Shown here in pieces: positions 41,890 to 51,664 of a stretch of 64,000 bases of DNA (position 1 is its first letter; every line of letters begins with the position of its first letter). Under the pieces are notes generated by a model, which saw nothing but the letters and a program-made list of their open reading frames with translations, searched no databases and had not been told where the DNA came from. The DNA comes from Streptomyces subrutilus. Lineage in GTDB: Bacteria > Actinomycetota > Actinomycetes > Streptomycetales > Streptomycetaceae. The DNA lies in the NCBI RefSeq assembly GCF_008704535.1, contig NZ_CP023701.1, positions 3,660,501 to 3,724,500 on the forward strand, written 5' to 3'. Position numbers and translations under genes: made by a program.

Positions 41890-41937
41890 CCGGCCCGGCG
41901 GGCGGTGTTTCACGTGAAACACCGCCCGCCGGGCCGG
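41890..41937. promoter_or_regulatory. parS site 2 inside a 48-bp perfect palindrome (probable bidirectional terminator)
   Basis: The core GTTTCACGTGAAAC is at 41907-41920. Symmetry extends without a mismatch over 24 bases each side (CCGGCCCGGCGGGCGG on the left arm's outer part). The structure sits between the convergent FUSC and PhoX genes, where other gene pairs in this window have long terminator stems. So one element may both load ParB and stop transcription. Confidence 0.85.
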
Positions 41938-41960
41938 GGTTGCGTACCGGGCCGGCCCGG

Positions 41961-44054
41961 TCAGACGCCGATGTCGCGGCCGTCCTTGCGCCAGACGGAG
42001 ACGACCGACGGACGGACGATCTTGCCCGGCCCGTCCGGCCACACCGACTGCGGGTTGTCGACGGTGGCGCCGTCGATCTCGCCGGGGTGCTGGACGGCGA
42101 CCAGCACGCGCTTGCCCTGGACCAGCGGGCCGCAGGTCTCGGCGCCGCGCGGCACGGTCAGGAACTGCTTGAGCTCACCGCGTCGGTCGCCGGCGGTCGC
42201 GACGCCGAACAGGCCGTCGTGGGAGCCGAGCTGGTTGCCGTCCGTGGAGATCCACAGGTTGCCGTGCGGGTCGAAGGCCACGTTGTCGGGGCAGGAGATC
42301 GGGCTGACCTTGTCCTTCGGGAAGCCCGCGAAGTAGGTGGACGGGTCGCCCGGGTCGCCGGCGACGAGGAAGAGCCGCCAGGCGAAACCGTCGCCGGCCG
42401 GGTCGTCGAAGTTCTCGGCGAGCTCCAGGATCTGGCCGTGCTTGTTCAGGTTGCGCGGGTTGGCCTCGTCCGCGCCCGCCTTGCCGGCCTTGCCGCGGTC
42501 GGTGTTGTTGGTCAGCGCGACGTAGACGCGGCCGGTGCGCGGGGACGGCTCGACGTCCTCGGGACGGTCCATCTTGGTGGCGCCCACCTTGTCGGCGGCC
42601 TGCCGCGTGAAGACGTAGACCTCCTCGGCGGTCATGCCCTCGACGTGCGAGACGTTGCCGGTGGCCAGCTTGATCCACACGCCGGAGCCGTCGAACTCGC
42701 CGTCCGAGGGGAGCTTGCCGGAGCCGTCGAACTGACCGGTCGGGGAGTCGCCGGTGAGCTTGGCGACGTACAGGGTGCCCTCGTCGAGGAGCGTGAGGTT
42801 GTGCTCCTTCGCGGCCCGGCTGTCGCCCTTCTTCATCTGCCTGGCGGAGACGAACTTGTAGAAGTAGTCGAAGCGCTCGTCATCGCCCATGTAGACGACC
42901 GGGCGGCCGTCCTCGGTGAGACGGGGCTGCGCGGCCTCGTGCTTGAAGCGGCCCAGCGCGGTGCGCTTGCGCGGGGTGGAGTTCGGGTCGTACGGGTCGA
43001 GCTCGACGACCCAGCCGAAGCGGTGCGACTCGTTGGGCTCCTGCGCCACGTCGAAGCGCTTGTCGAACCGCTCCCACTTGCGCTCGGTGGCGCCGGTGGT
43101 CATGCCGTAGCGCTTCAGGCGGGCGGCCTCGACCGGGTCGGTGACCAGGCCCGCGTTGGCGAAGTACTGGTTGAAGTTCTCCTCGCCGTGCAGGGTGGTG
43201 CCCCACGGGGTGGTGCCGCCGGCGCAGTTGTTGAGGGTGCCGAGCACCTTGGTGCCGGTGGAGTCCGCGGAGGTCTTCAGCAGGGCGCCGCCCGCGGCCG
43301 GGCCGGTCAGCCGGAACTCGCTGGTGGCGGTCAGGCGCCGGTTGAGCTGGTGGCGGGTGACGGCCGTCAGCTTGCCGCTGCGGTGGTCCTCCTGGACGAC
43401 GACCACGGACAGGCCGTGCGCGGCCCAGGCGATCTCCACCTGCTCGCGGGTCGGGTTCGCGGGGTCGTAGCCCTTGAACATGAGGTTCTCGTCCGTGTAC
43501 TCGTGGTTGGCCACGAGCAGCTGCTGGCGCTCGTAGTGGCCGCCGAGCGGGAGCAGGCTCAGGAAGTCGTTGTTGTAGCCGAACTGGCCGGCCTGGGCGG
43601 CGGCGGTCTGCTTGGCGGAGTTGAAGGCGGGCGCGCCCTTGACGATCGGGTCGCCCCAGCGGATGACCACGTTCTGGTCGTGGCCCGCGGGGACGGTGAC
43701 CTTGTCGTCGGTGTTCGGCGCGACCGGCGTGAAGCGCAGGCCGCGCGCGGCCTGGCCGGAACCGGACCCCGCGCCGGCGCCCTGGGCGTCGGCGGTGGGC
43801 GTGGCGTTGGCGGTCTGCGCGCCGCTGCCGCCGAAGGCGACGGCGCTGCCGGCGGCGGTCGCGACGGTGACCACGGCGGCCGAACGGAGCATCGAACGGC
43901 GCGAGTAGGCGCGGGCTATGACGTCGCCGGCGTACTCGTTGTCGCTGGTGTTCGGCACCTCGTGGAAGCATGCGTCACCGCAGCGGTAGCGGCAGGTGAG
44001 AGCGGAACGGCCGCTCCCATGCGGGTTGCCGATGAGCGGCAGGAGCTTGCGCAC
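41961..44054 (-). CDS. PhoX-family alkaline phosphatase (DUF839), Tat-exported
   Basis: A 697-aa secreted phosphatase. A long N-region (RKLLPLIGNPHGSGRSALTC, CRYRCGDACFHEVPNTSDN) precedes a twin-arginine signal SRRSMLRSAAVVTVATAAG at about 51-70. The DUF839 body has NHEYTDENLMF, GTLNNCAGGTTPWGT, and HGEENFNQYF, which are metal/phosphate-site signatures of the Ca/Fe PhoX type. It hydrolyses phosphate esters outside the cell. GTG 44054 is preferred because GGAGG is seven bases upstream; ATG 44090 has no SD. A PHO box lies about 90 bases upstream, so PhoP-dependent induction on phosphate starvation is expected. Confidence 0.9.
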   Translation of the reverse strand: MRKLLPLIGNPHGSGRSALTCRYRCGDACFHEVPNTSDNEYAGDVIARAYSRRSMLRSAAVVTVATAAGSAVAFGGSGAQTANATPTADAQGAGAGSGSGQAARGLRFTPVAPNTDDKVTVPAGHDQNVVIRWGDPIVKGAPAFNSAKQTAAAQAGQFGYNNDFLSLLPLGGHYERQQLLVANHEYTDENLMFKGYDPANPTREQVEIAWAAHGLSVVVVQEDHRSGKLTAVTRHQLNRRLTATSEFRLTGPAAGGALLKTSADSTGTKVLGTLNNCAGGTTPWGTTLHGEENFNQYFANAGLVTDPVEAARLKRYGMTTGATERKWERFDKRFDVAQEPNESHRFGWVVELDPYDPNSTPRKRTALGRFKHEAAQPRLTEDGRPVVYMGDDERFDYFYKFVSARQMKKGDSRAAKEHNLTLLDEGTLYVAKLTGDSPTGQFDGSGKLPSDGEFDGSGVWIKLATGNVSHVEGMTAEEVYVFTRQAADKVGATKMDRPEDVEPSPRTGRVYVALTNNTDRGKAGKAGADEANPRNLNKHGQILELAENFDDPAGDGFAWRLFLVAGDPGDPSTYFAGFPKDKVSPISCPDNVAFDPHGNLWISTDGNQLGSHDGLFGVATAGDRRGELKQFLTVPRGAETCGPLVQGKRVLVAVQHPGEIDGATVDNPQSVWPDGPGKIVRPSVVSVWRKDGRDIGV

Positions 44055-44144
44055 GAGTGTCCTCCGGGGCTGGGTGGACGCCGACACCATGTCGGAATCA
44101 ATCCAGCCGCGACGCTAGGCGCGGGTTGCGCCGAAGCGGCGGCG

Positions 44145-44166
44145 GCGGGATGAACGGCCGGTGAAC
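44145..44166 (-). promoter_or_regulatory. PHO box upstream of the PhoX gene
   Basis: On the minus strand, GTTCACCGGCC is followed directly by GTTCATCCCGC: two 11-base direct-repeat units matching the streptomycete PhoP consensus G(G/T)TCAYYYRSS. A TAGCGT (44112-44117) 27 bases further downstream is a fitting -10. Confidence 0.7.
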
Positions 44167-44347
44167 CCGGCACGTCGGACGGGCAGTTCGGTGGCGGAGG
44201 ATGGCTGAGTGGCCCCCGGGCGCCACGAATGGCGCCCCTGCCGAAGATCCAGCCGAGCGGCCGATAGCCTTACGTGTCCACTCTGGGCAGGGATCATCCG
44301 CGCAGCACGGACAAATGACTCACGCACTCATGCGAAAGGCCTGGCCC

Positions 44348-46024
44348 ATGGGTATTCGGAGCTTGTTGCGCAAGGTGTTCGGACGGTCCGCGGAACCCGT
44401 TCCGGAGACGTCGGACGCCTCTTCCGCGGCCTTCCCGAGCCAGGCGGAACGCACCCCCCTGGACGTGGCGGCCGAACTGGTGGCGGCGTCCTTCGACAAC
44501 CCCACCGTTCCCCCGCAGTCGGCGCCCCGCGACCGCGAACCGGGCACCCTGCTGACCGCCACGGCCCCGGACCCCACGGTCCCGGAGGCCCGCCGCCCGT
44601 CCACCCCGGCGGCGCACCCGACCGATCCGGCGCCGGCCGGAGCCGAAACCGGAGCCGGTACGGCTGCGGAGCCGGCTCCGGCTCCGGCCGCGGATGCCGG
44701 AACCCCCGTTGCGGAGGGCCCGGTTCAGGACCCGCGGCCCGAGTCCGCCGCGCCCGCTGCGGACACCGCCGCCGAACCGGCCGCCCCGGCGGAGCCGGTG
44801 GCCGTACCGGCCGACGCCGAGCCCGCGACGACGGCCGCCGAACCCGCCGCCGCTGTGGCCGAAGCCGGGCCGGCGGCCGTCGCGGTACCGGCCGAGGCCG
44901 AGGCAGCGCCCGTGGTCGCGGAGCCCGCCGCCGCTGTGGCCGAGCCGGAGCCGGTGACTGCCGAGCCCGCCGCCGTCATCGCCCAGCCGGAGCCCGAGCC
45001 CGTCGCCGTACCGGCCGAGGCCGAAGCCGAGGCCGAAGCCGAGGCCGAGCCGGTGGCCGCCGAGGCGGCGCCCGTGGTCACGGAACCCGCCATCGCTGTG
45101 GCCGAGCCGGAGCCGGTGACTGCCGAGCCCGCCGCCGTCATCGCCCAGCCGGAGCCCGAGCCCGTCGCCGTACCGGCCGAGGCCGAAGCCGAGGCCGAAG
45201 CCGAGGCCGAGCCGGTGGCCGCCGAGGCGGCGCCCGTGGTCACGGAACCCGCCGCCGCTGTGGCCGAGCCAGAGCCGGTGGGTCACGAGCCCGTCGCCGT
45301 GACCGCCGAGCCCGTGGCCGAGCCCGTGGCGGACGGGGGCGGGGCCGTCGGGGTGCTTCCCGTCGGGCCCGCCGTTGCCGCCGCCGTCGTGCGGCGGCGG
45401 GCGCCCGGGGTGGCCGGGGCTTACAAGGCCGCCGGCCAGGTGCTGCGCGCCAAGGGCCGGGCCGGTGCCCGCGCCAGGGTGTACCTGGTGCTCGACCGCT
45501 CCGGTTCGATGCGCCCGTTCTACAAGGACGGCAGCGCCCAGCACCTCGCCGACCACGCCCTGGCCCTGGCCGCCCACCTGGACGGGGCGGCCACCGTGCA
45601 CACGGTGTTCTTCTCCACCGAGGTGGACGGCGCGGCCGACCTGACCCTCGACGCGCACGGCCCGTCCTGGGTCGAGGCCCGCCACGCCGAGCTGGGCCGG
45701 ATGGGCCGCACCAGTTACCACTCGGCCGTCCAGGCCGTCGTGGAGCGCTACCAGAAGGACGGCGGCGAGGGCCCGGCCCTGGTCGTCTTCCAGGTCGACG
45801 GCGCCCCCGACAACCGCCAGCCCGCCCGGCAGGCCCTGGCCGACGCGGCCGTCACCGCCCCGGGCTTGCACTGGCAGTTCGTGGCGTTCGGCGACCACGA
45901 CTCCAAGGCCTTCGACTTCGTGCGCAGGCTGGACGCGGGGAACACCGGCTTCTTCCACGCCGGCCCCGCCCCCGCCGCGCTGCCCTCGGCCGCGCTCCTC
46001 AAGGGCGTCCTGGACCGGTTCTGA
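44348..46024 (+). CDS. VWA domain protein with long Ala/Pro/Glu repeat region
   Basis: A 558-aa protein. Residues 1-60 are a conserved start ([16 protein letters not shown]). Residues 65-350 are low-complexity Ala/Pro/Glu/Val sequence including an exact-length 54-residue tandem repeat. Residues 365-558 form a von Willebrand A domain of the TerY/TerF-like type with MIDAS DRSGSM, a Thr in MGRTSYHSA and VDGAPDN. VWA proteins bind metal and partner proteins; in streptomycetes this type is grouped with tellurium-resistance-like proteins. There is no signal peptide. ATG with AAAGG seven bases upstream. It ends 22 bases before a 21-bp terminator shared with convergent aspS. Confidence 0.8.
   Translation: MGIRSLLRKVFGRSAEPVPETSDASSAAFPSQAERTPLDVAAELVAASFDNPTVPPQSAPRDREPGTLLTATAPDPTVPEARRPSTPAAHPTDPAPAGAETGAGTAAEPAPAPAADAGTPVAEGPVQDPRPESAAPAADTAAEPAAPAEPVAVPADAEPATTAAEPAAAVAEAGPAAVAVPAEAEAAPVVAEPAAAVAEPEPVTAEPAAVIAQPEPEPVAVPAEAEAEAEAEAEPVAAEAAPVVTEPAIAVAEPEPVTAEPAAVIAQPEPEPVAVPAEAEAEAEAEAEPVAAEAAPVVTEPAAAVAEPEPVGHEPVAVTAEPVAEPVADGGGAVGVLPVGPAVAAAVVRRRAPGVAGAYKAAGQVLRAKGRAGARARVYLVLDRSGSMRPFYKDGSAQHLADHALALAAHLDGAATVHTVFFSTEVDGAADLTLDAHGPSWVEARHAELGRMGRTSYHSAVQAVVERYQKDGGEGPALVVFQVDGAPDNRQPARQALADAAVTAPGLHWQFVAFGDHDSKAFDFVRRLDAGNTGFFHAGPAPAALPSAALLKGVLDRF
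44939..45262 (+). repeat. 162-bp tandem repeat (two copies) in the VWA gene
   Basis: 44939-45100 and 45101-45262 are successive 162-base units (54 codons), nearly identical; one amino-acid change was found (Ile to Ala before AVAEPEP). A partial, more diverged copy precedes them. Inside each unit GAGGCCGAAGCC is itself repeated. In-frame slippage would change the linker length without breaking the protein. Confidence 0.85.
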
Positions 46025-46046
46025 CCCTTTTCAACCCCCGCACCAC

Positions 46047-46092
46047 ACGAAGGCGCCCCCGCTCCGGAAGCCCGGAGCGGGGGCGCCTTCGT
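46047..46092. terminator. 21-bp perfect bidirectional terminator
   Basis: The arms 46047-46067 and 46072-46092 are exactly complementary around loop AAGC. It lies between the convergent VWA and aspS genes. Confidence 0.9.
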
Positions 46093-46117
46093 ACGGGTGC
46101 CCCGCGGGCCGGCAGCC

Positions 46118-47941
46118 TCAGCCGCGCGGCGCACCGGCGTCCGGCGCCACCGCGTCGGACACCGGCCGCTCGGCCGCCTTGGTCTCCACCGGCTTGCGCA
46201 GCGCGATGTTCAGCTCGCGCAGGCGGGCCTCCTCCAGCACCGTCGGCGCGCCCATCATCAGGTCCTGCGCGTTGCCGTTCAGCGGGAAGGCGATGGTCTC
46301 GCGGATGTTCGGCTCGTCGGCCAGCAGCATCACGATGCGGTCCACGCCCGGGGCGATGCCGCCGTGCGGCGGGGCGCCGAGGCGGAACGCGCGCAGCATG
46401 CCGGCGAACTCGCGCTCGACGGTCTCGGCCTCGTAACCGGCGATCTCGAAGGCCTTCAGCATGACCTCGGGCTCGTGGTTGCGGATGGCGCCGGAGGAGA
46501 GCTCGATGCCGTTGCAGACGATGTCGTACTGCCACGCCAGGATGTCGAGCGGGTCCTTCTCCTCCAGGTCCTTCATGCCGCCCTGCGGCATCGAGAAGGG
46601 GTTGTGCGAGAAGTCGATCTTTCCGGTCTCCTCGTCCTTCTCGTACATCGGGAAGTCGACGATCCAGCAGAAGCGGAAGACGTCCTCCTCGAACTGGCCC
46701 GCGCGCTTGGCCGCCTCGACGCGGACGCCGGACATGATCTTGGAGACCTCGTCGAACCCGCCCGCGCCGAAGAACACCGCGTGCCCGGCCGCCAGGCCCA
46801 GGCGCTCGGTGAGGACCTTGACGTTCTCCTCGGTGAGGAACTTGGCGATGGGGCCGGTCAGGCCGCCGTCCTCGCCCACGCGGACCCAGGCCAGGCCCTT
46901 GGCGCCCAGCAAGATCGCGTACTCGCCGAGGCCGTCGAAGAACTTGCGCGGCTGCGCGGCGGTGTCCGGGACGGCCAGCGCGCGCACGTGCTTCCCGGCG
47001 AACGCCTTGAACTCCGAGCCCTCGAACACGTCGGTGATGTCGACGAGCTCCAGCTTGGCGCGCAGGTCGGGCTTGTCGTTGCCGTACTTCAGCATCGACT
47101 CGCGGAACGGGATCCGCGGGAAGGGCGAGGTGACCTCGCGGCCCTTGCCGAACTCCGTGAAGATCTCGGTCATCAGGCGCTCGATGGGCTGGAAGACGTC
47201 CTCCTGCTCGACGAAGGACATCTCCACGTCGAGCTGGTAGAACTCGCCCGGCGAGCGGTCGGCGCGGGCGTCCTCGTCGCGGAAGCAGGGCGCGATCTGG
47301 AAGTACCGGTCGAAGCCCGAGATCATCAGCAGCTGCTTGAACTGCTGCGGCGCCTGCGGCAAGGCGTAGAACTTGCCCGGGTTCAGGCGGGAGGGCACGA
47401 CGAAGTCGCGGGCGCCCTCGGGAGAGGTCGCGGTGAGGATGGGGGTGGCCATCTCGTTGAAGCCGAGGGCCACCATCTTCGAGCGGATCGACGCGATGAC
47501 GGCCGAGCGCAGCATGATGTTGCGGTGCATGCGCTCGCGGCGCAGGTCGAGGAAGCGGTACTCCAGGCGCCGCTCCTCGTTCACCCCGTCGTCGGTGTTG
47601 ATGGTGAAGGGCAGCGGGGCGGCGGCGCCGAGCACCTCGACCTCGGAGACCTCGACCTCGACCTCGCCGGTGGGCAGCTCGGGGTTGACGTTGTCCGCGC
47701 CGCGCGAGACGGCCTTGCCGTCGATGCGGACGACCGTCTCCTTGCTGACGCTGCCCAGCGCCTCGTTCGCCGCGGTGCCGGGGCGGGCGACGAGCTGCGT
47801 GATGCCGTGGTGGTCGCGCAGATCGATGAAGAGGATGCCGCCCAGGTCTCGACGGTTGTGCACCCAGCCGCTCAGCCGGACGTCGGAGCCGACGTCGGAG
47901 GCACGGAGCTCGCCGCACGTGTGGGACCTGTACCGATGCAT
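46118..47941 (-). CDS. aspS: aspartyl-tRNA synthetase
   Basis: A 607-aa class IIb synthetase of the bacterial type. The OB anticodon-binding domain ([20 protein letters not shown]) is followed by motif 1, motif 2 in [19 protein letters not shown], the bacterial insertion (GAD) domain, and motif 3 [12 protein letters not shown]. It charges tRNA-Asp. It may also charge tRNA-Asn if the organism uses the GatCAB route, which cannot be judged here. ATG 47941 is three to ten bases from a sigma-HrdB-like promoter's start point. The length is normal. It is divergent from the PP2C phosphatase gene. Confidence 0.97.
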   Translation of the reverse strand: MHRYRSHTCGELRASDVGSDVRLSGWVHNRRDLGGILFIDLRDHHGITQLVARPGTAANEALGSVSKETVVRIDGKAVSRGADNVNPELPTGEVEVEVSEVEVLGAAAPLPFTINTDDGVNEERRLEYRFLDLRRERMHRNIMLRSAVIASIRSKMVALGFNEMATPILTATSPEGARDFVVPSRLNPGKFYALPQAPQQFKQLLMISGFDRYFQIAPCFRDEDARADRSPGEFYQLDVEMSFVEQEDVFQPIERLMTEIFTEFGKGREVTSPFPRIPFRESMLKYGNDKPDLRAKLELVDITDVFEGSEFKAFAGKHVRALAVPDTAAQPRKFFDGLGEYAILLGAKGLAWVRVGEDGGLTGPIAKFLTEENVKVLTERLGLAAGHAVFFGAGGFDEVSKIMSGVRVEAAKRAGQFEEDVFRFCWIVDFPMYEKDEETGKIDFSHNPFSMPQGGMKDLEEKDPLDILAWQYDIVCNGIELSSGAIRNHEPEVMLKAFEIAGYEAETVEREFAGMLRAFRLGAPPHGGIAPGVDRIVMLLADEPNIRETIAFPLNGNAQDLMMGAPTVLEEARLRELNIALRKPVETKAAERPVSDAVAPDAGAPRG

Positions 47942-47951
47942 CAGTCATCCA

Positions 47952-47979
47952 GTTCTACGCGATACCAGGGTGGATTCAA
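47952..47979 (-). promoter_or_regulatory. vegetative promoter of aspS
   Basis: On the minus strand TTGAAT (47974-47979), 16-base spacer, TAGAAC (47952-47957), then ten bases to the ATG. Good match to the main sigma factor consensus; the mRNA would have a leader of only a few bases. Confidence 0.6.
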
Positions 47980-48182
47980 CCGTCCCAAGGTTACCGTCCG
48001 TGCGGGACCCCGCGCGGGCGCGGCCGCCGGGGCCGCCCCCCGGGGGCCCGCGGCGGGGGCGCTCGGGGGGTCGGGGCGGGGGCGCGCGGGGGCCGTTCGG
48101 GCGCCCGTCACCGGGTGCCGGCGGGGGTCCGCCGGCCGTCGCGAACAGGCACGTCGGGGCGATGACCTGTAAAGATGGCCGG

Positions 48183-50381
48183 GTGCGCACCGAGGACGTC
48201 CTGGCCGCCATCGCAACGGGTCTGTGGCGGTGGGACAACGCCCGCGGGACGGTCAGCCTGGACGGGGAGGCCGCCCGGCTCCTCGGGCTGCCCGCCGAGC
48301 CGGTGGTCCTGCCGGAGGTCGCCGTGCGCTCCCGGTTCCACCCGGTGGACTGGAACGAGATCAACGGGATCGTGAACCTGGCCGTCGCCGAGGACACCCT
48401 CGCCGAGGCCCGGCTGCGCATCATGGACGAGGACGGGCGCGTGCTGCGGACCGTGCGCAGCCGCTCCAAGCCCGTGGAGCGCCGGACGCCCGAAGGCCGC
48501 GTCGACTACGAGCTCATCGGCACCATCCAGGAGATCGCCGAGCCGCAGCCGGGCACCACGGCCGCCCACACCCCGATCACCGGCGACTGGCGGCGCTCCC
48601 GCGAGGCCTTCCTGCTGGACGCCGGCCGGGCGCTCGCGGAGGCCCGTTCGACGGCCGAGGTGCTGCGGGTGGCCGCCTCGCTGTCCATGCCGGGCTTCAA
48701 CCCCGACGGGCTGGCGGTCTTCGGGGCGGCCGGGGAGCGGCTGTCGGTCATCGGGCACCACGGGCACGACCCGGGGGACGAGGGCCCCTTCGCCGAGATG
48801 CGGCTGGACACGGACTACCCGGCCGCGGAGGTGGTCCGCACCGGCCGCGCGATCTACCTGCCGAGCCCCGAGGACTACAAGCGGCGCTTCCCCGCCACCT
48901 GGCCGCTGGCCCGGCGCTTCGACCGCACCTCCTGGGCCTTCCTGCCGCTGATCGTGGCCGGGCGGACCATGGGGGCCTGGATGGCCGCCTTCAAGCACCC
49001 GGTGTCCTTCTCCCCCGACGAGCGCTCCGTCCTGACGACGGTGGCCCGGATGCTCGCGCAGGCCCTCCAGCGCGCCGGGGTCGCCGAGTCCGAGCGGGAG
49101 CTGACCACCGGCCTCCAGCGGTCGATGATGCCGCAGCTGGGACCGGAGATCCCCGGCATGTCCCTCGCCGCCCGCTACGTGCCGACCGGCGGCGGCCTCC
49201 AGGTCGGCGGCGACTGGTACGACATGATCCCGCTGCCCTCCGGACGGTTCGCCCTGGTCATCGGGGACGTGCAGGGGCACGACGTCCGGGCGGCGGGGCT
49301 GATGGGACAGCTGCGGATCGCCGTACGGGCGTACGCCTCCGAAGGGCACCGGCCCGACGCGGTGCTGTCCCGGGCCTCCCGCTTCCTGGCCGGGCTCTGC
49401 TCCTCCCAGGACCCGGCCGACTCCGGGGCCGCCCCGGTGTCCTGGGGCGACGCCGACTTCCAGAGCCCGCGCTTCGCGACCTGCCTGTACGTGGAGTGCG
49501 ACCCGCGGACCGGCGTGCTGGAGGTGGCGCGCGCCGGGCATCCCGAGCCGGCGGTCCGCATGACGGACGGCACCGTGCTGATGCGTTCGACGGCGGGCGG
49601 GCTGCCGCTCGGGATCGTCCCGGACACCGACTACCCCACCACCCGCTTCACGCTGGAGCCGGGCGAGACGATGATGCTGTGCACCGACGGGCTCATCGAG
49701 ACCGGCGGCCACGACCTGGACACCGGCTGGGCGCGGCTGCGCGCGATCCTGGAGTCCGAGCCGTCCCCGTCGGCGGAGCCGGAGGACGGGCACCTGGAGA
49801 AGCTGGCCGATCTGCTGGTGCAGGCCGTGCACGGGCCGTCCTCGCACCACACCACGGGCCCGCTGGCCGACCGCCGCGAGGACGACATAGCCGTGGTGCT
49901 GCTGTGCCGCGAGAGCGCGGAGTGCGGCCGCGGGACGACGGCCGCGCACCCGGCGCGTCCGGCCCGGCGCACGATGCTGACCGTGGCGCAGGCGGAACCG
50001 GAACGGATCGCGGGCGCGCGGCAGCAGGTGCGCGAGCTGCTGCACGACTGGGGCGACGCCGAGCAGCTGGACGCGGCGGTGCTGATGGTCTCCGAGATGG
50101 TGACGAACGTGCTGACGCACACGGACGGCGACGCGCTGCTGGTGGCGGAGGCCGTGGGCGAGCTGGGCGCGCGCCGGCTGCGCATCGAGGTCTCGGACGG
50201 CAGCGACGAGCTGCCGCACAAGCGGCAGCCGGGCGAGATGGCCTCCAGCGGCCGCGGGGTGCTGCTGATGGAGATGCTGGCCGACAGCTGGGGCGTGGAC
50301 CCGCGCGGCGAGGGCAAGTGCATCTGGTTCGAGCTGTACGAACGCGCCAAGCCCGACCCGGACCCGGACGCCCTGGACTGA
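48183..50381 (+). CDS. PAS/GAF/PP2C (SpoIIE) phosphatase with C-terminal HATPase domain
   Basis: A 732-aa regulatory protein. A PAS-like sensor (about 1-120) is followed by a GAF domain (about 150-305), a PP2C/SpoIIE phosphatase (about 325-580) and an RsbW-like ATPase (about 610-720). PP2C features are VGGDWYDMIPLPSGRFALVIGDVQGHD (here as VGGDWYDMIPL and ALVIGDVQGHD) and LCTDGLIE; ATPase features are SEMVTNVLTHTDG and SSGRGVLLMEML. Combining an anti-anti-sigma phosphatase with an anti-sigma kinase in one chain is typical for streptomycete partner-switching proteins. GTG 48183 has no SD; TAAAGA ends seven bases upstream, so it may be leaderless. Confidence 0.9.
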   Translation: MRTEDVLAAIATGLWRWDNARGTVSLDGEAARLLGLPAEPVVLPEVAVRSRFHPVDWNEINGIVNLAVAEDTLAEARLRIMDEDGRVLRTVRSRSKPVERRTPEGRVDYELIGTIQEIAEPQPGTTAAHTPITGDWRRSREAFLLDAGRALAEARSTAEVLRVAASLSMPGFNPDGLAVFGAAGERLSVIGHHGHDPGDEGPFAEMRLDTDYPAAEVVRTGRAIYLPSPEDYKRRFPATWPLARRFDRTSWAFLPLIVAGRTMGAWMAAFKHPVSFSPDERSVLTTVARMLAQALQRAGVAESERELTTGLQRSMMPQLGPEIPGMSLAARYVPTGGGLQVGGDWYDMIPLPSGRFALVIGDVQGHDVRAAGLMGQLRIAVRAYASEGHRPDAVLSRASRFLAGLCSSQDPADSGAAPVSWGDADFQSPRFATCLYVECDPRTGVLEVARAGHPEPAVRMTDGTVLMRSTAGGLPLGIVPDTDYPTTRFTLEPGETMMLCTDGLIETGGHDLDTGWARLRAILESEPSPSAEPEDGHLEKLADLLVQAVHGPSSHHTTGPLADRREDDIAVVLLCRESAECGRGTTAAHPARPARRTMLTVAQAEPERIAGARQQVRELLHDWGDAEQLDAAVLMVSEMVTNVLTHTDGDALLVAEAVGELGARRLRIEVSDGSDELPHKRQPGEMASSGRGVLLMEMLADSWGVDPRGEGKCIWFELYERAKPDPDPDALD

Positions 50382-50475
50382 GACGGGGCGCGGGGGCGCG
50401 CGGCGCGGGCGGACGCGCCGCGGGCCCGGCGCGCCGCCTAAGCGGTGCCCGGGCCCGTCGCGCGCAGGCCGCTTC

Positions 50476-51438
50476 CTAGCGGGTGCGCTCCGTGGTGGGG
50501 ATGGTGCCCAGCCGGCCGGCCTGGAAGTCGTCGAAGGCCTGCTGGAGCTCGTGCTTGCTGTTCATGACGAACGGCCCGTAGTGCGCCATCGGCTCCCGGA
50601 TCGGACGGCCGCCGAGGAGCACGACCTCCAGGTCCGGGGCGTTGGAGTCCTGGGACTCGTCCGCGCGGACGGTCAGGGAGCCGCCCTCGCCGAACACCGC
50701 GGTCTGGCCCGTGTGGATGGGCCGGCGGTCCTCGCCGACGGAGCCGCGCCCGGCCATGACGTAGGCGAGGGCGTTGAAGTCCGAGCGCCACGGGAGGGTG
50801 ATCTGCGCGCCCGGGGTGACGGTCGCGTGGATCATCGTGATCGGGGTGTGGGTGATGCCGGGGCCCTGGTGGCCGTCGATCTCACCCGCGATCACGCGGA
50901 GCAGCGAGCCGCCGTCCGGGGTGGACAGCAACTGCACCTGGCCGCCGCCGATGTCCTGGTAGCGCGGGGGCATCATCTTGTCGCTGGCCGGGAGGTTCAC
51001 CCACAGCTGGAGGCCGTGGAAGAGACCGCCGGACACGACGAGGGACTCCGGCGGGGCCTCGATGTGCAGGAGGCCCGCACCGGCGGTCATCCACTGGGTG
51101 TCGCCGCCGTTGATGACTCCGCCGCCGCCGTTGCTGTCCTGGTGGACGAACGTTCCGTCGATCAGGTACGTGACGGTCTCGAAGCCGCGGTGGGGGTGCC
51201 AGGGGGTGCCCTTCGGCTCGCCCGGCGCGTACTCCACCTCGCCCATCTGGTCCATCATGATGAACGGGTCGAGGTACTGGTAGTTGATCCCGGCGAACGC
51301 GCGGCGCACCGGGAACCCCTCGCCCTCGAAACCACCCGGGGCGGTCGTGACGGCCAGCACCTTGCGGGCGGCGGTCTCCTGGGCGGGCTCCGCGACGCGG
51401 GGGAGCGTCAACGGGTTCTCCACAGTCACTGCAGGCAT
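50476..51438 (-). CDS. pirin family protein
   Basis: A 320-aa bicupin. The metal-binding signature TPWHPHRGFETVTYLIDG with two His, plus GLLHIEAPP carrying His and Glu, is complete, so a metal (Fe) site should form. A pirin C-terminal domain follows. Bacterial pirins have quercetinase-like or regulatory roles; here the role is open. ATG has AAGGAGG upstream on the minus strand. A 19-base inverted repeat overlaps the probable -10 TAAACT, suggesting repressor control. Confidence 0.9.
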   Translation of the reverse strand: MPAVTVENPLTLPRVAEPAQETAARKVLAVTTAPGGFEGEGFPVRRAFAGINYQYLDPFIMMDQMGEVEYAPGEPKGTPWHPHRGFETVTYLIDGTFVHQDSNGGGGVINGGDTQWMTAGAGLLHIEAPPESLVVSGGLFHGLQLWVNLPASDKMMPPRYQDIGGGQVQLLSTPDGGSLLRVIAGEIDGHQGPGITHTPITMIHATVTPGAQITLPWRSDFNALAYVMAGRGSVGEDRRPIHTGQTAVFGEGGSLTVRADESQDSNAPDLEVVLLGGRPIREPMAHYGPFVMNSKHELQQAFDDFQAGRLGTIPTTERTR

Positions 51439-51460
51439 GGTCGGGACCTCCTTCTGGCGC

Positions 51461-51479
51461 CGAGTTTAGTTGAAACTCG
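51461..51479 (-). promoter_or_regulatory. operator-like inverted repeat upstream of pirin
   Basis: CGAGTTTAGTTGAAACTCG: 7-bp perfect arms around AGTTG. The minus-strand TAAACT (-10 candidate) is inside it, 26 bases upstream of the start codon. A TetR- or MarR-like repressor is a typical ligand; none is adjacent. Confidence 0.5.
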
Positions 51480-51664
51480 AACTTTCTGCCACTGCCCACA
51501 GAACAGCGCCCCGCCCGCCGGCATTCCCGCCCCGCCGCCGCGTCCGCCGCGGCCGGTCGGCTTCGGCCTCGTCGGGCAGGAAGGCCGCGGTCAGCAGCCC
51601 GTAGGACAGGGGGGCGGACAGGGGCGGGACCACCTCGCGGGGGTCGGTGCCAGCGGGCGCGAGC

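Noticed and set aside
46099..48172. Long plus-strand open frame opposite aspS
   Set aside because: It is the antisense of a certain aspartyl-tRNA synthetase gene and has no protein signature.
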